A DNA stretch of 64,000 nt, from NCBI GenBank assembly GCA_964507045.1, contig CAZDOO010000013.1, forward strand, positions 1 to 64,000, read 5' to 3'. The stretch comes from UBA8199 sp964507045. GTDB taxonomy: Bacteria > Verrucomicrobiota > Verrucomicrobiia > Limisphaerales > UBA8199. The first letter of the stretch is position 1; the number at the start of each line of letters is the position of its first letter. A program made the translations under genes and the position numbers. Of the stretch, positions 17,444 to 27,125 are shown one piece after another. The notes under the pieces were generated by a model, which ran no database searches, had not been told where the DNA came from, and saw nothing but the letters and a program-made list of their open reading frames with translations.

Positions 17444-18882
17444 GGATTCGCTTCTTTCTTGCTGGGAACAGGGTCAGGCCCGGTCTTGTGGTCATTCTGT
17501 TCTGCTCGCCAGGCCACCAGGCGCTCGTGCAAATCGCGCGCAATGTCCGCGTAGGCCGGGTCGCCGACCAGGTTGTGGACTTCCGCGGGATCGAGCAGGG
17601 TGTCGTAAAGCTCTTCGCGCGGGCGCCAATGATAGCGCTGCAGCACCGCCGCCGCGCGCCGATCGCCCTCGGCGGCGCGCACCCACGAATCCCAATACTC
17701 GCGCCCGCCGTCATGATCTTTGGCCTTGTCCATGTGCGTCATGTACTTGTTCTCCGGCGACAGGTTGAGAATGTATTTGTAGCGCGCTGTGCGTGCGCAG
17801 CGCATGGGAGAGAAATTCATGCCCATATCCTGCGAATGCGTGGCGAATATGACCTCGCGGTGCACATTGGTCCTGCCCTCGAGCACCGAGAGGAAACTCT
17901 TCCCGTCCAGTTCGGCAGGCGCCTGGCCGCCCGCGATCTCGACAAGTGTCGGCAGCACGTCCACCAGCGAAATCATTGCGTCGGTGCGGGCGCCGGGCTG
18001 GATTCTGCCCGGCCAGCGCGCAATGAACGGCACGCGAATGCCCTGGTCGTAAAGACCCCACTTGGCAAAAGGCCATTGGGCGCCCTGGTCGGAGCAGTAA
18101 AGGAAGACTGTGTTGGACGCGAAGCCATGCTGGTCGAGGCTGGCGAGCAGCCGGCCGAGGTTTGTGTCCATTTTCGTGATGTCGGTGTAATAACGCGCGC
18201 GGGACTTCCGCAACTCCGGCGTGTCAATATGGTTGGGCGGCACGCTGATGCCGGCCGGCTCATAGGTCGCTTTCTCGGGCCAGATGACGTGCGGACTGTG
18301 GTCGCAGACCACGAGGCAAAACGGCTGCTCACGGGAGACCTTCCCCAGCCAATCCTCCACCGCCGCCAGGTTTAGATCCAGGCGGAGAGCGGGATTGCTT
18401 TCAAAGCCCGGTTCCGGCACTTCGGAGTTTTCGATACGCTCGAATGGGAAGACGGCTTTGGGCCCGAAATGGGTCTTGCCGGCCTGCGCGGTCCGGTAGC
18501 CGAGGCTTGCCAGGTAATATGGCAGCGACCGGATTTCGGGCCGGCACTGGGACTGGCCTGCCAGGTTGTTGGCGTGCGCGCCGTTGCGAAAGGGCATCAG
18601 GCCGGTGTAGAGGACGGCCCGCGAAGGCATGCAGGTGGGCGAGCCGGCAAACGCGCGGCGAAAGAGCATGCCCTCGCGCGCCAGCCGGTCAATGTTCGGC
18701 GTGCGCACTTCTTCCGAGCCGTAGGCGCCGCAATCCGCCGCCGTATGGTCGTCGGCTACGAACAGGACAATGTTAGGCCTGGCCGCCGCCAGCAAGCCGG
18801 ACATCGGCATGCCGGCCAGGAGCAATAGCGCCAGGGTTTGCCCCAGCGCTTTCCCGCAGATCGCAAAGATTCTGACATTCAT
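17440..18882 (-). CDS. Secreted sulfatase (heparan N-sulfatase-like)
   Basis: This is a 480-aa type I sulfatase with signal peptide (about 10-33). The metal and nucleophile sites are NIVLFVADDHTAADCGAYG (37-55) and CMPSR (84-88, Cys84 to be formylglycine). The DDHTAADCGAYG form and the shorter length resemble the heparan N-sulfatase-like branch (N-sulfoglucosamine sulfohydrolase-like), which would fit the heparinase-type lyase upstream in the same strand run; this is inference. Its start overlaps the stop of the sulfatase-GH43 gene by 4 bp and its stop overlaps the next sulfatase by 4 bp, which shows tight translational coupling. Confidence 0.94.
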   Translation of the reverse strand: MNVRIFAICGKALGQTLALLLLAGMPMSGLLAAARPNIVLFVADDHTAADCGAYGSEEVRTPNIDRLAREGMLFRRAFAGSPTCMPSRAVLYTGLMPFRNGAHANNLAGQSQCRPEIRSLPYYLASLGYRTAQAGKTHFGPKAVFPFERIENSEVPEPGFESNPALRLDLNLAAVEDWLGKVSREQPFCLVVCDHSPHVIWPEKATYEPAGISVPPNHIDTPELRKSRARYYTDITKMDTNLGRLLASLDQHGFASNTVFLYCSDQGAQWPFAKWGLYDQGIRVPFIARWPGRIQPGARTDAMISLVDVLPTLVEIAGGQAPAELDGKSFLSVLEGRTNVHREVIFATHSQDMGMNFSPMRCARTARYKYILNLSPENKYMTHMDKAKDHDGGREYWDSWVRAAEGDRRAAAVLQRYHWRPREELYDTLLDPAEVHNLVGDPAYADIARDLHERLVAWRAEQNDHKTGPDPVPSKKEANP

Positions 18883-21800
18883 TGAATAGTTAAATCGGAG
18901 AAGGCGGCGTGAGTATCCACCACCCGCAAGCCGACGCTGCCGCCGCTGTGTTGAGAGTCTTTCGCGCGCATAACCTCTTTGCCGTCCAGACAGAGGACAA
19001 TCTCCGGCCCCCGGGCGGTCACGCTCAACTGGTAATCGCGCCCCGTCTGCACGTCGGCATCCGCCAAGCCCAGTTCACGCCAGCTCCCGCCATCGGTGCT
19101 GCCCAGCACGACCTTGCGGGTGCCCGGGATAATGCCGGCGAAGTAGCCTTCCTGTGCGTCATACCCGATGGCGGGCAGGGTGCAACGAAACAGCAACCCG
19201 GCATCGCGCGCGCCGTCAATAACTCTCACCCGCACCGAGCAGGCCAGGTCTCGCCAGTAGCGCCTGGCAAGCACCAGCTTCTCTCCGGCGCGGAAGTCGT
19301 TCACCGGTTCCGCAGGCACGATGCCCAAGTGCAGACGCCCGTCTCTGAGCTGCAGGAACTGATGATGGCCAAAGTAGTCGAAGGCCGCGAGATCGGCTTC
19401 GCACGCCAGCGCCGCGTGCCAGGGCGCCGCCATGGCCGCGCTGCTTTCGCCGCCTGGCAGCGAGAGCGTGTTTAAGGCCGGAAGCGGCGCGCCAAAATCC
19501 GGCAGCCCGTTGCGCGTCCAGCGAAACGGCTGGGTGAAAAGCACGCGGCGCCAGCCGTCGTTCCGGTCGGCCTTGGCATGGTAGAAGATCCAATCCTGGG
19601 CGCCGTCAGGCGACTTCACAAAGCTGGCGTGCCCGATTCCATAGGTGGTGTAGCTAGGCTGGAACACCGGGCTGGGGTGCTTGGTCCAGTCCGCGGGATT
19701 GAGCGGGTCGCCGCCCGGCCGCAAGGCGAGCAACCCGAGTTTGTAAGAGGGCTGCCAGGAGGCACTGCACGAATACACGACGAATGTGCGGCCATTGCGC
19801 TGCAATACCTGCGGCGCTTCGTTCAGCCCCCTGCCCCCGGCCGTTTCTCCGACTCGTTCCCACAGGTAATCATCATTGGCGCAAAGCCGGACGCGCTTGC
19901 CGCTGACACTCAGCGGATTCTGCATGGGCGCAAGGTAGAGCCATTGCTCGTCGCGGGTGTCTTCCCAGCCGGACCAGAGAAAGTAACGTTTGCCGTCCTG
20001 TTCTAGAATCGTGCCGTCAATTGCCCAGCGGTTATCGGTTCCGGTCTCCGGGTGGTCGCCCGTATAAAACGGTCCATGAAGGGTGTAGTTGCCCAGCGGG
20101 TTCGAAGTCTCGGACCGCAGCGCCCACATGCGGTGGTTGCGGTTCTGGCCGTCGGAGGCAGCCACGTAAACATGCCAGCGGCCATCCAGGAAGTGAATCT
20201 CGGGCGCCCACACCTCGCGGGAGCAGGGGCCGGACTCCGGCGCCCGCCAGATAACATGTTTGGCTCCCAACGCGGTCAACCGGTCGGAACAATAAAGTGC
20301 AACGCCGCGGTTGGCCTCGGACAAACAGGTTAGGTAGTTGGTGCCATGCCGCAGCACCCAGGGATCGGCGCCTTCAGCGATGGGGTTGGCGAACACGCGC
20401 CCGCCGCGACGCGCCGAAGCCGCGGTTTCGCGGCTTCCCGGCAGCGACTGCCACCAGGCCAGCAGTGGCCGGCTCAGGCGGCGCACGTCTTCCGGATGCT
20501 GCGCCGCCAGGTCATGCGCTTCGCCCGGATCGGTTTCCAGATCATAGAGCCGGGCATTGCGTCCATCCCGCCCCAAAAACAGCTTCCAGTTTCCCTCGCG
20601 CATCGCCAGGTCGGGCAAGGGTTCGCCATTATTTCCCGGCCGGTCGGGCGGGCGGTTCCAGAACAAGGCCCTGGACCGTTGGCGCGCCGCCTTACCCAAC
20701 AGGACGGGGCTCAGATCTTCGCCGTCCAGGTCAACCCCGCCCGGCAAGTCCGCTCCCGCCAGGCGCGCTACTGAAGGGAACAAGTCCACGGCGGCGACCA
20801 CGGTGGTTTGATTGACCGTACCGCGCGCGGAATCCGCTACCAGGCCCGGCGCCCAGACGATAAACGGCTCCCGGATGCCGCCTTCATACAAGGTTCCCTT
20901 GTGCCCGCGGAACGGGCCAGCCGAGCCGGCGCCCGGTTCCGGGCCGTTGTCACTCGCCACCAGAATGATCGTATTGGTCCGCAGGCCCGGCCGCTGGCGA
21001 ATGTAGTCAAACAACGGCGCCAGTTGCCGGTCCATCGCCTTGACCACCCCAAGGTAAAGATCCTTCTTGCTGGCGTTTCCCCGAAGCTCTTTGGGCGGGA
21101 AGAACGGCGAGTGGACATCATCAGGCCACACATTGACGTAGAACGGCTTGCCGGCTTGCTCCGCCTGGCGGATAAATTGCAGCGCCCGGCCGACAAAGGC
21201 GCCGGTCACTTGCGACCGGTCCATCCAAGTGATGCGCCCCCGGCCGAGCTGGTCGCTGCCCAGGGCGTAGCGGTGCGCGGGCCGGTCATCGAAGTCGTCG
21301 CACAAGGGCAGTATTCGGTCGCCCAGCCCTTCGAATTGAGTCAGGGACTCGTCAAAGCCGTACTCGGTGATCAGCGGGGCTTCGCCTACATCCCGCTGGC
21401 CGCCCATGTGCCACTTGCCGAAGTGCCCCGTGGCGTAGCCGGCTCGCTGCAGGGCGCGAGCCAGGGTAGGGGCGTTCGGGTCGAGCCACTGGGCCATACC
21501 ACGCCGCTCGTTTTCAACGCGAGCGGCCAGGTAGGAGTTTATCCGCCAGCGCGCCGGGTACTGGCCGGTCGTGAACGCCGTGCGCGACGGAGAGCAGATC
21601 GGCGAGTTGACATAGAACTGGGAGAATCGAACGCCTTCCCGCGCGAGCCGGTCAAGGTGCGGTGTCTCGATCTGCTTCTGCCCGTAGCAGGACAGGTCGG
21701 CATAGCCCATGTCATCCACCAGCACGAAGATAAAATTCGGCCGCGCCGCCTGAGGGGCAGCCGCCGGGGCGGCCCCGGCAGGTTTGAAGCTGGCCAGCAG

Positions 21801-21896
21801 CCAAAGCAGCGCGCAAAGCCTGAGGCAAGTGATGATTATTCTCGAATCCCGCCTGAAACCGCTTTGCGGCGCAGACGCCAACTCAATGGAGTACAT
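18879..21896 (-). CDS. Sulfatase-GH43 fusion with C-terminal LamG-like domain
   Basis: This two-enzyme protein is about 1005 aa. The N-terminal half is a type I sulfatase: FIFVLVDDMGYADLSCYG (55-72), CSPSR (101-105), GKWHMGG, and the closing ARLYDLETDPGEAHDLAAQHPEDV. The C-terminal half reads as a GH43-type five-bladed propeller glycosidase (GADPWVLRHGTNYLTC, then SREVWAPEIHFLDGRWHVYVA, RWAIDGTILEQDGKRYFLWSG, LNEAPQVLQRNGR), then a concanavalin/LamG-like domain at the end. A signal peptide precedes. The ATG at 21896 is chosen; a TTG at 21944 would overlap the prepilin gene. One polypeptide could remove a sulfate and then the exposed arabinose/xylose-type sugar, which is inference. Confidence 0.9.
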   Translation of the reverse strand: MYSIELASAPQSGFRRDSRIIITCLRLCALLWLLASFKPAGAAPAAAPQAARPNFIFVLVDDMGYADLSCYGQKQIETPHLDRLAREGVRFSQFYVNSPICSPSRTAFTTGQYPARWRINSYLAARVENERRGMAQWLDPNAPTLARALQRAGYATGHFGKWHMGGQRDVGEAPLITEYGFDESLTQFEGLGDRILPLCDDFDDRPAHRYALGSDQLGRGRITWMDRSQVTGAFVGRALQFIRQAEQAGKPFYVNVWPDDVHSPFFPPKELRGNASKKDLYLGVVKAMDRQLAPLFDYIRQRPGLRTNTIILVASDNGPEPGAGSAGPFRGHKGTLYEGGIREPFIVWAPGLVADSARGTVNQTTVVAAVDLFPSVARLAGADLPGGVDLDGEDLSPVLLGKAARQRSRALFWNRPPDRPGNNGEPLPDLAMREGNWKLFLGRDGRNARLYDLETDPGEAHDLAAQHPEDVRRLSRPLLAWWQSLPGSRETAASARRGGRVFANPIAEGADPWVLRHGTNYLTCLSEANRGVALYCSDRLTALGAKHVIWRAPESGPCSREVWAPEIHFLDGRWHVYVAASDGQNRNHRMWALRSETSNPLGNYTLHGPFYTGDHPETGTDNRWAIDGTILEQDGKRYFLWSGWEDTRDEQWLYLAPMQNPLSVSGKRVRLCANDDYLWERVGETAGGRGLNEAPQVLQRNGRTFVVYSCSASWQPSYKLGLLALRPGGDPLNPADWTKHPSPVFQPSYTTYGIGHASFVKSPDGAQDWIFYHAKADRNDGWRRVLFTQPFRWTRNGLPDFGAPLPALNTLSLPGGESSAAMAAPWHAALACEADLAAFDYFGHHQFLQLRDGRLHLGIVPAEPVNDFRAGEKLVLARRYWRDLACSVRVRVIDGARDAGLLFRCTLPAIGYDAQEGYFAGIIPGTRKVVLGSTDGGSWRELGLADADVQTGRDYQLSVTARGPEIVLCLDGKEVMRAKDSQHSGGSVGLRVVDTHAAFSDLTIQ

Positions 21897-21940
21897 ATGA
21901 ATTCGGACCAGGACAAACCAACCAGGCGCAGCCAGGTGCT

Positions 21941-22693
21941 TCAATACTGCACCGAGGTGTACTGCGGCAGCATAAACTCCAGGGTATCAGCGGGATCGGA
22001 CAGGTAACTGTCGAACATGATCCGCAGCTGATTCTGGAGCTTGAGCGACTTCATGGAGCTCACGCTCCCGTCACAAAGACTGAGAATTCCTTGGCCATTA
22101 TGCCGGATATCCTTCAGCCAGCCGCGACGGACCAGCAGCGGGCGCGTGAAGGAATGGCGCGAGCCGGTGGTGGGATTGTCAGGCAGAGCGAGGATGCTGT
22201 TGGCCGGATAATCCGTGGAGAGATAGTTGTCCCCAACCAGAATCGCCTGCGGGCGCGTGGGCAGCGCGTCAACGCAAAACATGTAGCTGATATTGGTGCG
22301 GAAATCCCAAACGATGCTGAGCGGAGTCCAGTCGGGAAGTGGCGCTCGCCGCCGGTCGGCCGGACAGGTTAACACCCGGGGATTCTTCAAATACGGCTGC
22401 AAGGTGAACCAATTGGTGCGCAACGGGTCCGGCCCGATCTTGCCCAGCCCGGGACTCCAGGGATACTTGCCGTCATTGTTGTCGTCGCCCCACATCGTGA
22501 AGGACAGCGCGATTTGGCGGTTGTTGCTGATACAGTTGGCGTTCTGGGCCTTGGCTTTGGCGCGCGCCAACGCCGGGAGCAGCAGCGCCGCCAGAATGGC
22601 GATGATGGCAATGACCACCAGCAATTCGATCAACGTGAATGCGCGAAACAACCGCCGCGTGTCGGTTTGGGGAATTGCTGGTTCAAATCTCAT
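21941..22693 (-). CDS. Type IV prepilin-like protein (N-methylation/H-X9-DG type)
   Basis: This 250-aa pseudopilin has the classic class III signal RAFTLIELLVVIAIIAILAALLLPAL (about 17-42), cut and methylated by a prepilin peptidase. Near the C-terminus is RHNGQGILSLCDGSV, the H-X9-DG signature of the large pseudopilin families of planctomycetes and verrucomicrobia. It is presumably surface-exposed or part of a type II secretion-like pseudopilus. It lies between the passenger-repeat gene and the sulfatase-GH43 gene, as pseudopilins often do in polysaccharide loci of this phylum. A strong hairpin sits just upstream of its ATG. Confidence 0.92.
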   Translation of the reverse strand: MRFEPAIPQTDTRRLFRAFTLIELLVVIAIIAILAALLLPALARAKAKAQNANCISNNRQIALSFTMWGDDNNDGKYPWSPGLGKIGPDPLRTNWFTLQPYLKNPRVLTCPADRRRAPLPDWTPLSIVWDFRTNISYMFCVDALPTRPQAILVGDNYLSTDYPANSILALPDNPTTGSRHSFTRPLLVRRGWLKDIRHNGQGILSLCDGSVSSMKSLKLQNQLRIMFDSYLSDPADTLEFMLPQYTSVQY

Positions 22694-22708
22694 AGTGGTT
22701 GCGAAACG

Positions 22709-22736
22709 CGGGGGCGCCGGTTATCCGGCGCCCCCG
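22709..22736 (-). terminator. GC-rich hairpin between passenger-repeat and prepilin genes
   Basis: GGGGGCGCCGG and CCGGCGCCCCC (22710-22720, 22725-22735) pair perfectly around a TTAT loop, with one more C-G pair outside. On the minus-strand transcript it follows the stop at 22748 and ends 16 nt before the prepilin ATG. There is no U-run, so it may be a weak terminator or attenuator, or may shield the mRNA end. An RBS-masking role is also possible. Confidence 0.6.
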
Positions 22737-22747
22737 AAACATGCCCT

Positions 22748-25700
22748 TCAAGGAACCAACAGCCTGAAAAAGGCCGGCGAACCGGCGCTCACGATATTCG
22801 TGGTGAAGCTGAACGAGCCTCCCGGGCCAAAGACATTGGTTGCGACCGGCATCCAGCCCGCCAGGGAAGCAGCGACGTTCGGGGAGGTCACCACATAGTA
22901 AGTGCTTCCTTCGGTGCCACCGCTGCCGCTGAGGGTAAAGTCTGTGCCGCTCAGCGTGGCGGAGTCTATGGTCGTCGCCGGGACCGCTACGGAGATGGTG
23001 CCGTTAACCGCCAGCTTGGCGGTATTCCAGGTCAAGCCACCCGTCAGGGCCGGCAGCTTGATCGAGGTGAACAGGCTGCCGCCGCCCTTGCTGAACAATT
23101 GATACACATCGCCGGCTTGCGGCGCGGCAGCACCGGCGCCCAACACCACCTGCAGGACGCCCGCAAAGGTCAAGGTTCCCCCCACCACAATACGGTCGCT
23201 GTTAGGCGAGAGGGACCGGTTCAGCTCCATGCGCGTCGTCCCGGCAAGCGTGACGTTGCCATTCACGGTCAAAGTGCCCATGCCGTCCGAGCCTGGAGCA
23301 TTGGTGCCGCCGAGCATGACGAGGTTGCCGGCCAGGACGCCGATGCCGCCAATGGTGCCATTGGTGACGGTGGTGTCACCCGAGTAGGTGTTGTTCCCGT
23401 TCAGCAGCAACGTGCCGGTGCCGACCGCGCTGACCCCGACCGCCGCCGAGCCGCTGATATCGCCGTTGATGATCAAGTGGGCGCCGTCAGCGTGGAAGCG
23501 GCAGTTCCCGCTCATCAGGATGTCTCCGTTGATAACGTTGGTATCGGCGCGGGCGCCGCCGCACTGGACCATCGCGTTGGTCATGGTGATATTCCGCAAC
23601 AGCGGGTTGGTGATATTCAGGTCGTAGAGATTGAGGTTGGCGCCCGGGTAAATCGCCAGGGCGGCAGAGGAATTGCCGGGCGTGAGGGACTCGGCAAGCG
23701 TGAGCCCGCCCTCTTTGATGAGCACGTCCCCCAGATTCATCTGCCAGTAGCCGGTTGTGCTGCGCTGGCAGGCGATGCTCACACTGCCGGAGCCCACCTT
23801 GGTCAACTTATATCCATTTCCCTTCAGGCCGGCCGCCGGTCCGGTGCCGCTGTTGACGCGGATATCCCACCTGCCACCGTTGGGGCAACCGAACGTTGTG
23901 TCCCCTGCCAACGTCACGTCCACCAAGTTCTCCTCCACCCCCGTGGCGGTGGTCGAATCAATGATGGCGCCTGCGCCGTTCTTGCCTGCGCCCGAAACAA
24001 TGACCGGCTGCTTGGGTTGGTGATCAACCACATCCAGCGTGCCGCCGTTCGTGATGATGATAGTCGCGGTCGTGGCTCCCAAGGCCCGCGTGTCGCCCAG
24101 TTTGAGGATGCCATCCTGAATCACGTTTGTACCATTGAAGGTGCCATTGGAGTTGCCGGCACTCATGGTCAGGGTGCCCGCACCGCGTTTGACGAACGTG
24201 CCGGTTTCGGGGGCGGTATCGGTCAGCACCGCCGCGAAGTTTACGTCGGCGGTGTTGCTGACCACATAGGAACCCGCGTTCAGCTCCAACCCGGCGATCA
24301 CGTCCCCATCGCCTCCTATCCGCGTTACCGAGCCGGGACCGTTCTTTCTCACCAAGAGAGTGTTGATGGTCCCGCCGCTCCACACATAAGGCAGCGTGTC
24401 ATTGCTGACCGTTACCACGCTGGGCGTGAACCCGGTATTCAGGTTCACGGTGCCGGTGGCCGCGCCCTCTAGAAACCGCGTGGACTTGCCATCGCTGTAG
24501 GTCGAACTGGAGCCAGAACTGTCGTCAATCCAGTTCACGGTACCGTAGTCCCAACTGTTGCCGCTGGCGCCGGTCCAGCGCAAACCCGGCGCAACCGTGA
24601 TGTTCAAGTCAATTGAGGAATTGGCCACATTGTCCACCAGCGTGGCGGAAACGTCCGGCGGCAGGCCCACCAGGTTAAAGGCGCCGAATCCGCTGCCGCC
24701 AATTGTGCCGGTGTAGTCTATCAGCGTAATGGGGCCGGCGATGAGGCCCAGCCCGCCACTCACTTTCACCGTCACACTGCTCGCGCCACCGCTGGCGGTC
24801 AACGTGTTGACCTTGACCAGCGGAGCCTTGGGATTGGCGAGCGTGCCCAGATCAAAACTCAGGGTACTGGCGCCCAAGCTCAGCGTGCCCGCGGTAAGCG
24901 ACGTATTTGGCACGGAGCCCACCACGCCCAACTCGGCATTGTTGGCCACCAGCAGGCTCGCCCCATTGGTCTGAATGGTGGGAAGCACCAGTTTGCCTTC
25001 CTGAACCCACGTGTCGCCGGCATACGTGTTCTGGCCGGTCAATGTTATCGTCTCGTAATTGAGCTTGGTAATCCCGCCCGCGCCGCTCAGCGGCTGCGCA
25101 ATCGTAACCGGCATGGTGCCATCAATGGTTAGTCCGCCGGATTGAATCTCGGCTACGTCCAGGCCGTTCATAAAACCGGCGTAGTTGGTCGTGTAGAGGG
25201 ACGGGCGCAGCCACGCGTTGTTGAAGCGAATAACCGCCTTTCCCGCAGCGGTGTCCTTGCGGATTTGTATCGGCTCCAGGATGCCGTTGGTCACCGCATA
25301 GGTGCCGACCCCCGCGCCGCTGTCGCTGAAGACAACATAGCAATCCTTGACCAGCCCCCCCGTCTGCAGGACCTCGCCCGTGCAGCCGGCGACATACGGA
25401 ATGCCCAGGTGCCCCGCATACATTGTGACCGTGCCATTATCCACGATCAACCGGCTGGGCACGTCCACCGCCCCGTCGCCAACCCGCAGGTTTGCCGCTC
25501 CGACGGTGAGGGTCAAGCTGGCTGAGTTCGAGACCACCACCTCAACCGGCGTGGACGCGGCGGCCGCAGAGCCAATACGGAAGCCGCCAAGGCTGGTGTA
25601 GGTGCCTCCGTCCAGCACAAACTTGCCCTCGCTGAAAATGAAAGCCGGATTCACGCTGAAGTTCAATGATCCGGTGAGCCGCAGCGTCCCGCCGCCGTAA

Positions 25701-26929
25701 ATGACATGATCCCCGCCGACGCCACACGTCGAGGCACCGCTTAGGCACAGTTCGGTTCCCGCCGCGATCTGCCAGTTCTTGGAGCCGCTATTGGGCCAAT
25801 CCAGCGCCAGGCTGATCGTGTTGTTCCCGGCCAGATTCTTTAGCGCGGATTCGATGCCGAGCCCGTTGCCGCTGAGCGCAAAGCCCCCATTGGAGAATGT
25901 CAACGTAGGGGTGGTGAGTGAGAGATCGTTGAAATTCGCCTGCCGGGCGGAGTAGCCGAACATCAGCGGCTCGCCGGTTACGGGAGCCGTGCCACCCCAG
26001 TTGCCGCCGTCGGACCAGTTGTCACTCGTGCCCGCGCCGGTCCAGACGCGCTCGGGCGGCGGCGGCGGCGCATAGATCGAAACCACGGAGAAGTTGTCAT
26101 AGAAGACGTTGCCGGAAGTGTTGCCCGCCTGGTCCCAATCGAAATACCGTCCTGCGCCATCGAAGCGAAAGCCGTTGGGCAGATCGGGGTCGGTGAACGT
26201 GTCGTAGAAGAAGGAGCTGCCGCTGTTCGTTGAGACTTGCACCCGGGAGTGGTAATTGGCCCCGCTTTCCGCGCCGGCATCTGTCACTCGAATCAGGAAG
26301 TTGATCATGTTTCCCCCAGTACCGGGGGCCGCGGCCATGATTGCCTTTTTGAGGCTGGTCACGCCCGAGGATCCGCTATGGATAAGCTTCCCAATCGTGT
26401 AAAAAGTGTCGCCGGAGGTAGCACGATACAACTGCAGCCCGAAATCCTGATTATCAACATTGCCCTCCGCTGTCGCAAACCCGAAGGAAAGCCGCGGCGT
26501 GGCGGTAGCATTGTTCTGCATGCTAATCGTGATGTCATACTTCGCGGGATCGGTCGGTGTCGCGCCGGCCGTACCCAAAGCTGAGGCGAAGTTGAAGGGG
26601 TTCACGCCGTTGGCCGACAGCGTGAAGCGCCCGATAGTGGCCTCCTGCTGGACCCGTAGAGCGATGCTGCTAATGCCATACTTGGACGCGGTCCGCATGG
26701 TGGGGGTGGTGGCGATTTGCAGGTATCTCAGGTCGGCGGCTGCCGTGCCACCCAAGCGGGTCGTGGGCGGATTAATTCCATAGTTCACGCCGTTGTCCAG
26801 CGCGAAACCCGTGGTGGCGGTGGTGACGTTGTAATTGTCACTGAGGATCGTGGTTTGGCCATAGGCGGTGCCCGCGGCTAGAACCGCCAGCAGCAAACCG
26901 GTCAGGGAGGACTGGATTCTTCTTTTCAT
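22748..26929 (-). CDS. Large secreted passenger-associated beta-strand repeat (PATR) protein
   Basis: This surface protein of about 1393 aa has a signal peptide (about 8-24, ...AGTAYGQ). The N-terminal region (about 25-285) is a beta-sandwich-like module resembling the C-terminal part of the sulfatase at 27126-29594. Then come many autotransporter-type passenger repeats, recognisable as TLTGQNTYAGDTWVQEGKLVL, KRGAGTLTMSAGNSNGTFNGTNVIQDGILKLGD and LLLNGNNTYSGDTTVTNGTIGG, predicting a right-handed beta-helix. The tail ends SPAFFRLLVP, shared with other secreted proteins here. No autotransporter beta-barrel is present, so it is not a classical autotransporter. The ATG at 26929 is chosen because it begins the signal peptide. 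A dyad motif lies 117 bp upstream. Confidence 0.88.
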   Translation of the reverse strand: MKRRIQSSLTGLLLAVLAAGTAYGQTTILSDNYNVTTATTGFALDNGVNYGINPPTTRLGGTAAADLRYLQIATTPTMRTASKYGISSIALRVQQEATIGRFTLSANGVNPFNFASALGTAGATPTDPAKYDITISMQNNATATPRLSFGFATAEGNVDNQDFGLQLYRATSGDTFYTIGKLIHSGSSGVTSLKKAIMAAAPGTGGNMINFLIRVTDAGAESGANYHSRVQVSTNSGSSFFYDTFTDPDLPNGFRFDGAGRYFDWDQAGNTSGNVFYDNFSVVSIYAPPPPPERVWTGAGTSDNWSDGGNWGGTAPVTGEPLMFGYSARQANFNDLSLTTPTLTFSNGGFALSGNGLGIESALKNLAGNNTISLALDWPNSGSKNWQIAAGTELCLSGASTCGVGGDHVIYGGGTLRLTGSLNFSVNPAFIFSEGKFVLDGGTYTSLGGFRIGSAAAASTPVEVVVSNSASLTLTVGAANLRVGDGAVDVPSRLIVDNGTVTMYAGHLGIPYVAGCTGEVLQTGGLVKDCYVVFSDSGAGVGTYAVTNGILEPIQIRKDTAAGKAVIRFNNAWLRPSLYTTNYAGFMNGLDVAEIQSGGLTIDGTMPVTIAQPLSGAGGITKLNYETITLTGQNTYAGDTWVQEGKLVLPTIQTNGASLLVANNAELGVVGSVPNTSLTAGTLSLGASTLSFDLGTLANPKAPLVKVNTLTASGGASSVTVKVSGGLGLIAGPITLIDYTGTIGGSGFGAFNLVGLPPDVSATLVDNVANSSIDLNITVAPGLRWTGASGNSWDYGTVNWIDDSSGSSSTYSDGKSTRFLEGAATGTVNLNTGFTPSVVTVSNDTLPYVWSGGTINTLLVRKNGPGSVTRIGGDGDVIAGLELNAGSYVVSNTADVNFAAVLTDTAPETGTFVKRGAGTLTMSAGNSNGTFNGTNVIQDGILKLGDTRALGATTATIIITNGGTLDVVDHQPKQPVIVSGAGKNGAGAIIDSTTATGVEENLVDVTLAGDTTFGCPNGGRWDIRVNSGTGPAAGLKGNGYKLTKVGSGSVSIACQRSTTGYWQMNLGDVLIKEGGLTLAESLTPGNSSAALAIYPGANLNLYDLNITNPLLRNITMTNAMVQCGGARADTNVINGDILMSGNCRFHADGAHLIINGDISGSAAVGVSAVGTGTLLLNGNNTYSGDTTVTNGTIGGIGVLAGNLVMLGGTNAPGSDGMGTLTVNGNVTLAGTTRMELNRSLSPNSDRIVVGGTLTFAGVLQVVLGAGAAAPQAGDVYQLFSKGGGSLFTSIKLPALTGGLTWNTAKLAVNGTISVAVPATTIDSATLSGTDFTLSGSGGTEGSTYYVVTSPNVAASLAGWMPVATNVFGPGGSFSFTTNIVSAGSPAFFRLLVP

Positions 26930-27046
26930 ATTACATTCTACACGGTTGAGGTTTCGGGTTTGCAGATTGTCCGGCAAAGTCTTCACAACTTGGACGGGCA
27001 TGCATTGCATCAGTCTGCGGGAAATCTAAGCCCAACCAGGCCGGCC

Positions 27047-27070
27047 TGGGAATACCCGCAAATTAGGGTA
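27047..27070 (-). promoter_or_regulatory. 24-bp dyad motif upstream of passenger-repeat gene
   Basis: On the minus strand it reads TACCC-TAATTTGC-GGGTA followed by TTCCCA. An identical 24-bp copy lies at 29628-29651 upstream of the sulfatase gene. The inverted repeat TACCC/GGGTA with an 8-nt spacer looks like an operator or a small RNA stem. Both copies are in the same orientation relative to the gene downstream, here 117 nt from the ATG. Confidence 0.7.
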
Positions 27071-27125
27071 GCGCCGCGCCGTCGGCACATTGTCTCCATT
27101 GCACTGTGGTTCCGGCCCCCCAAGG

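Noticed and set aside
15776..17554. 592-codon open frame opposite the sulfatase gene
   Set aside because: It is a mirror of the sulfatase frame with no recognisable domain and an antisense-type composition.
22748..26929. Passenger-repeat protein as a classical autotransporter
   Set aside because: The C-terminus lacks a beta-barrel domain and instead ends in the short tail shared with other secreted proteins.
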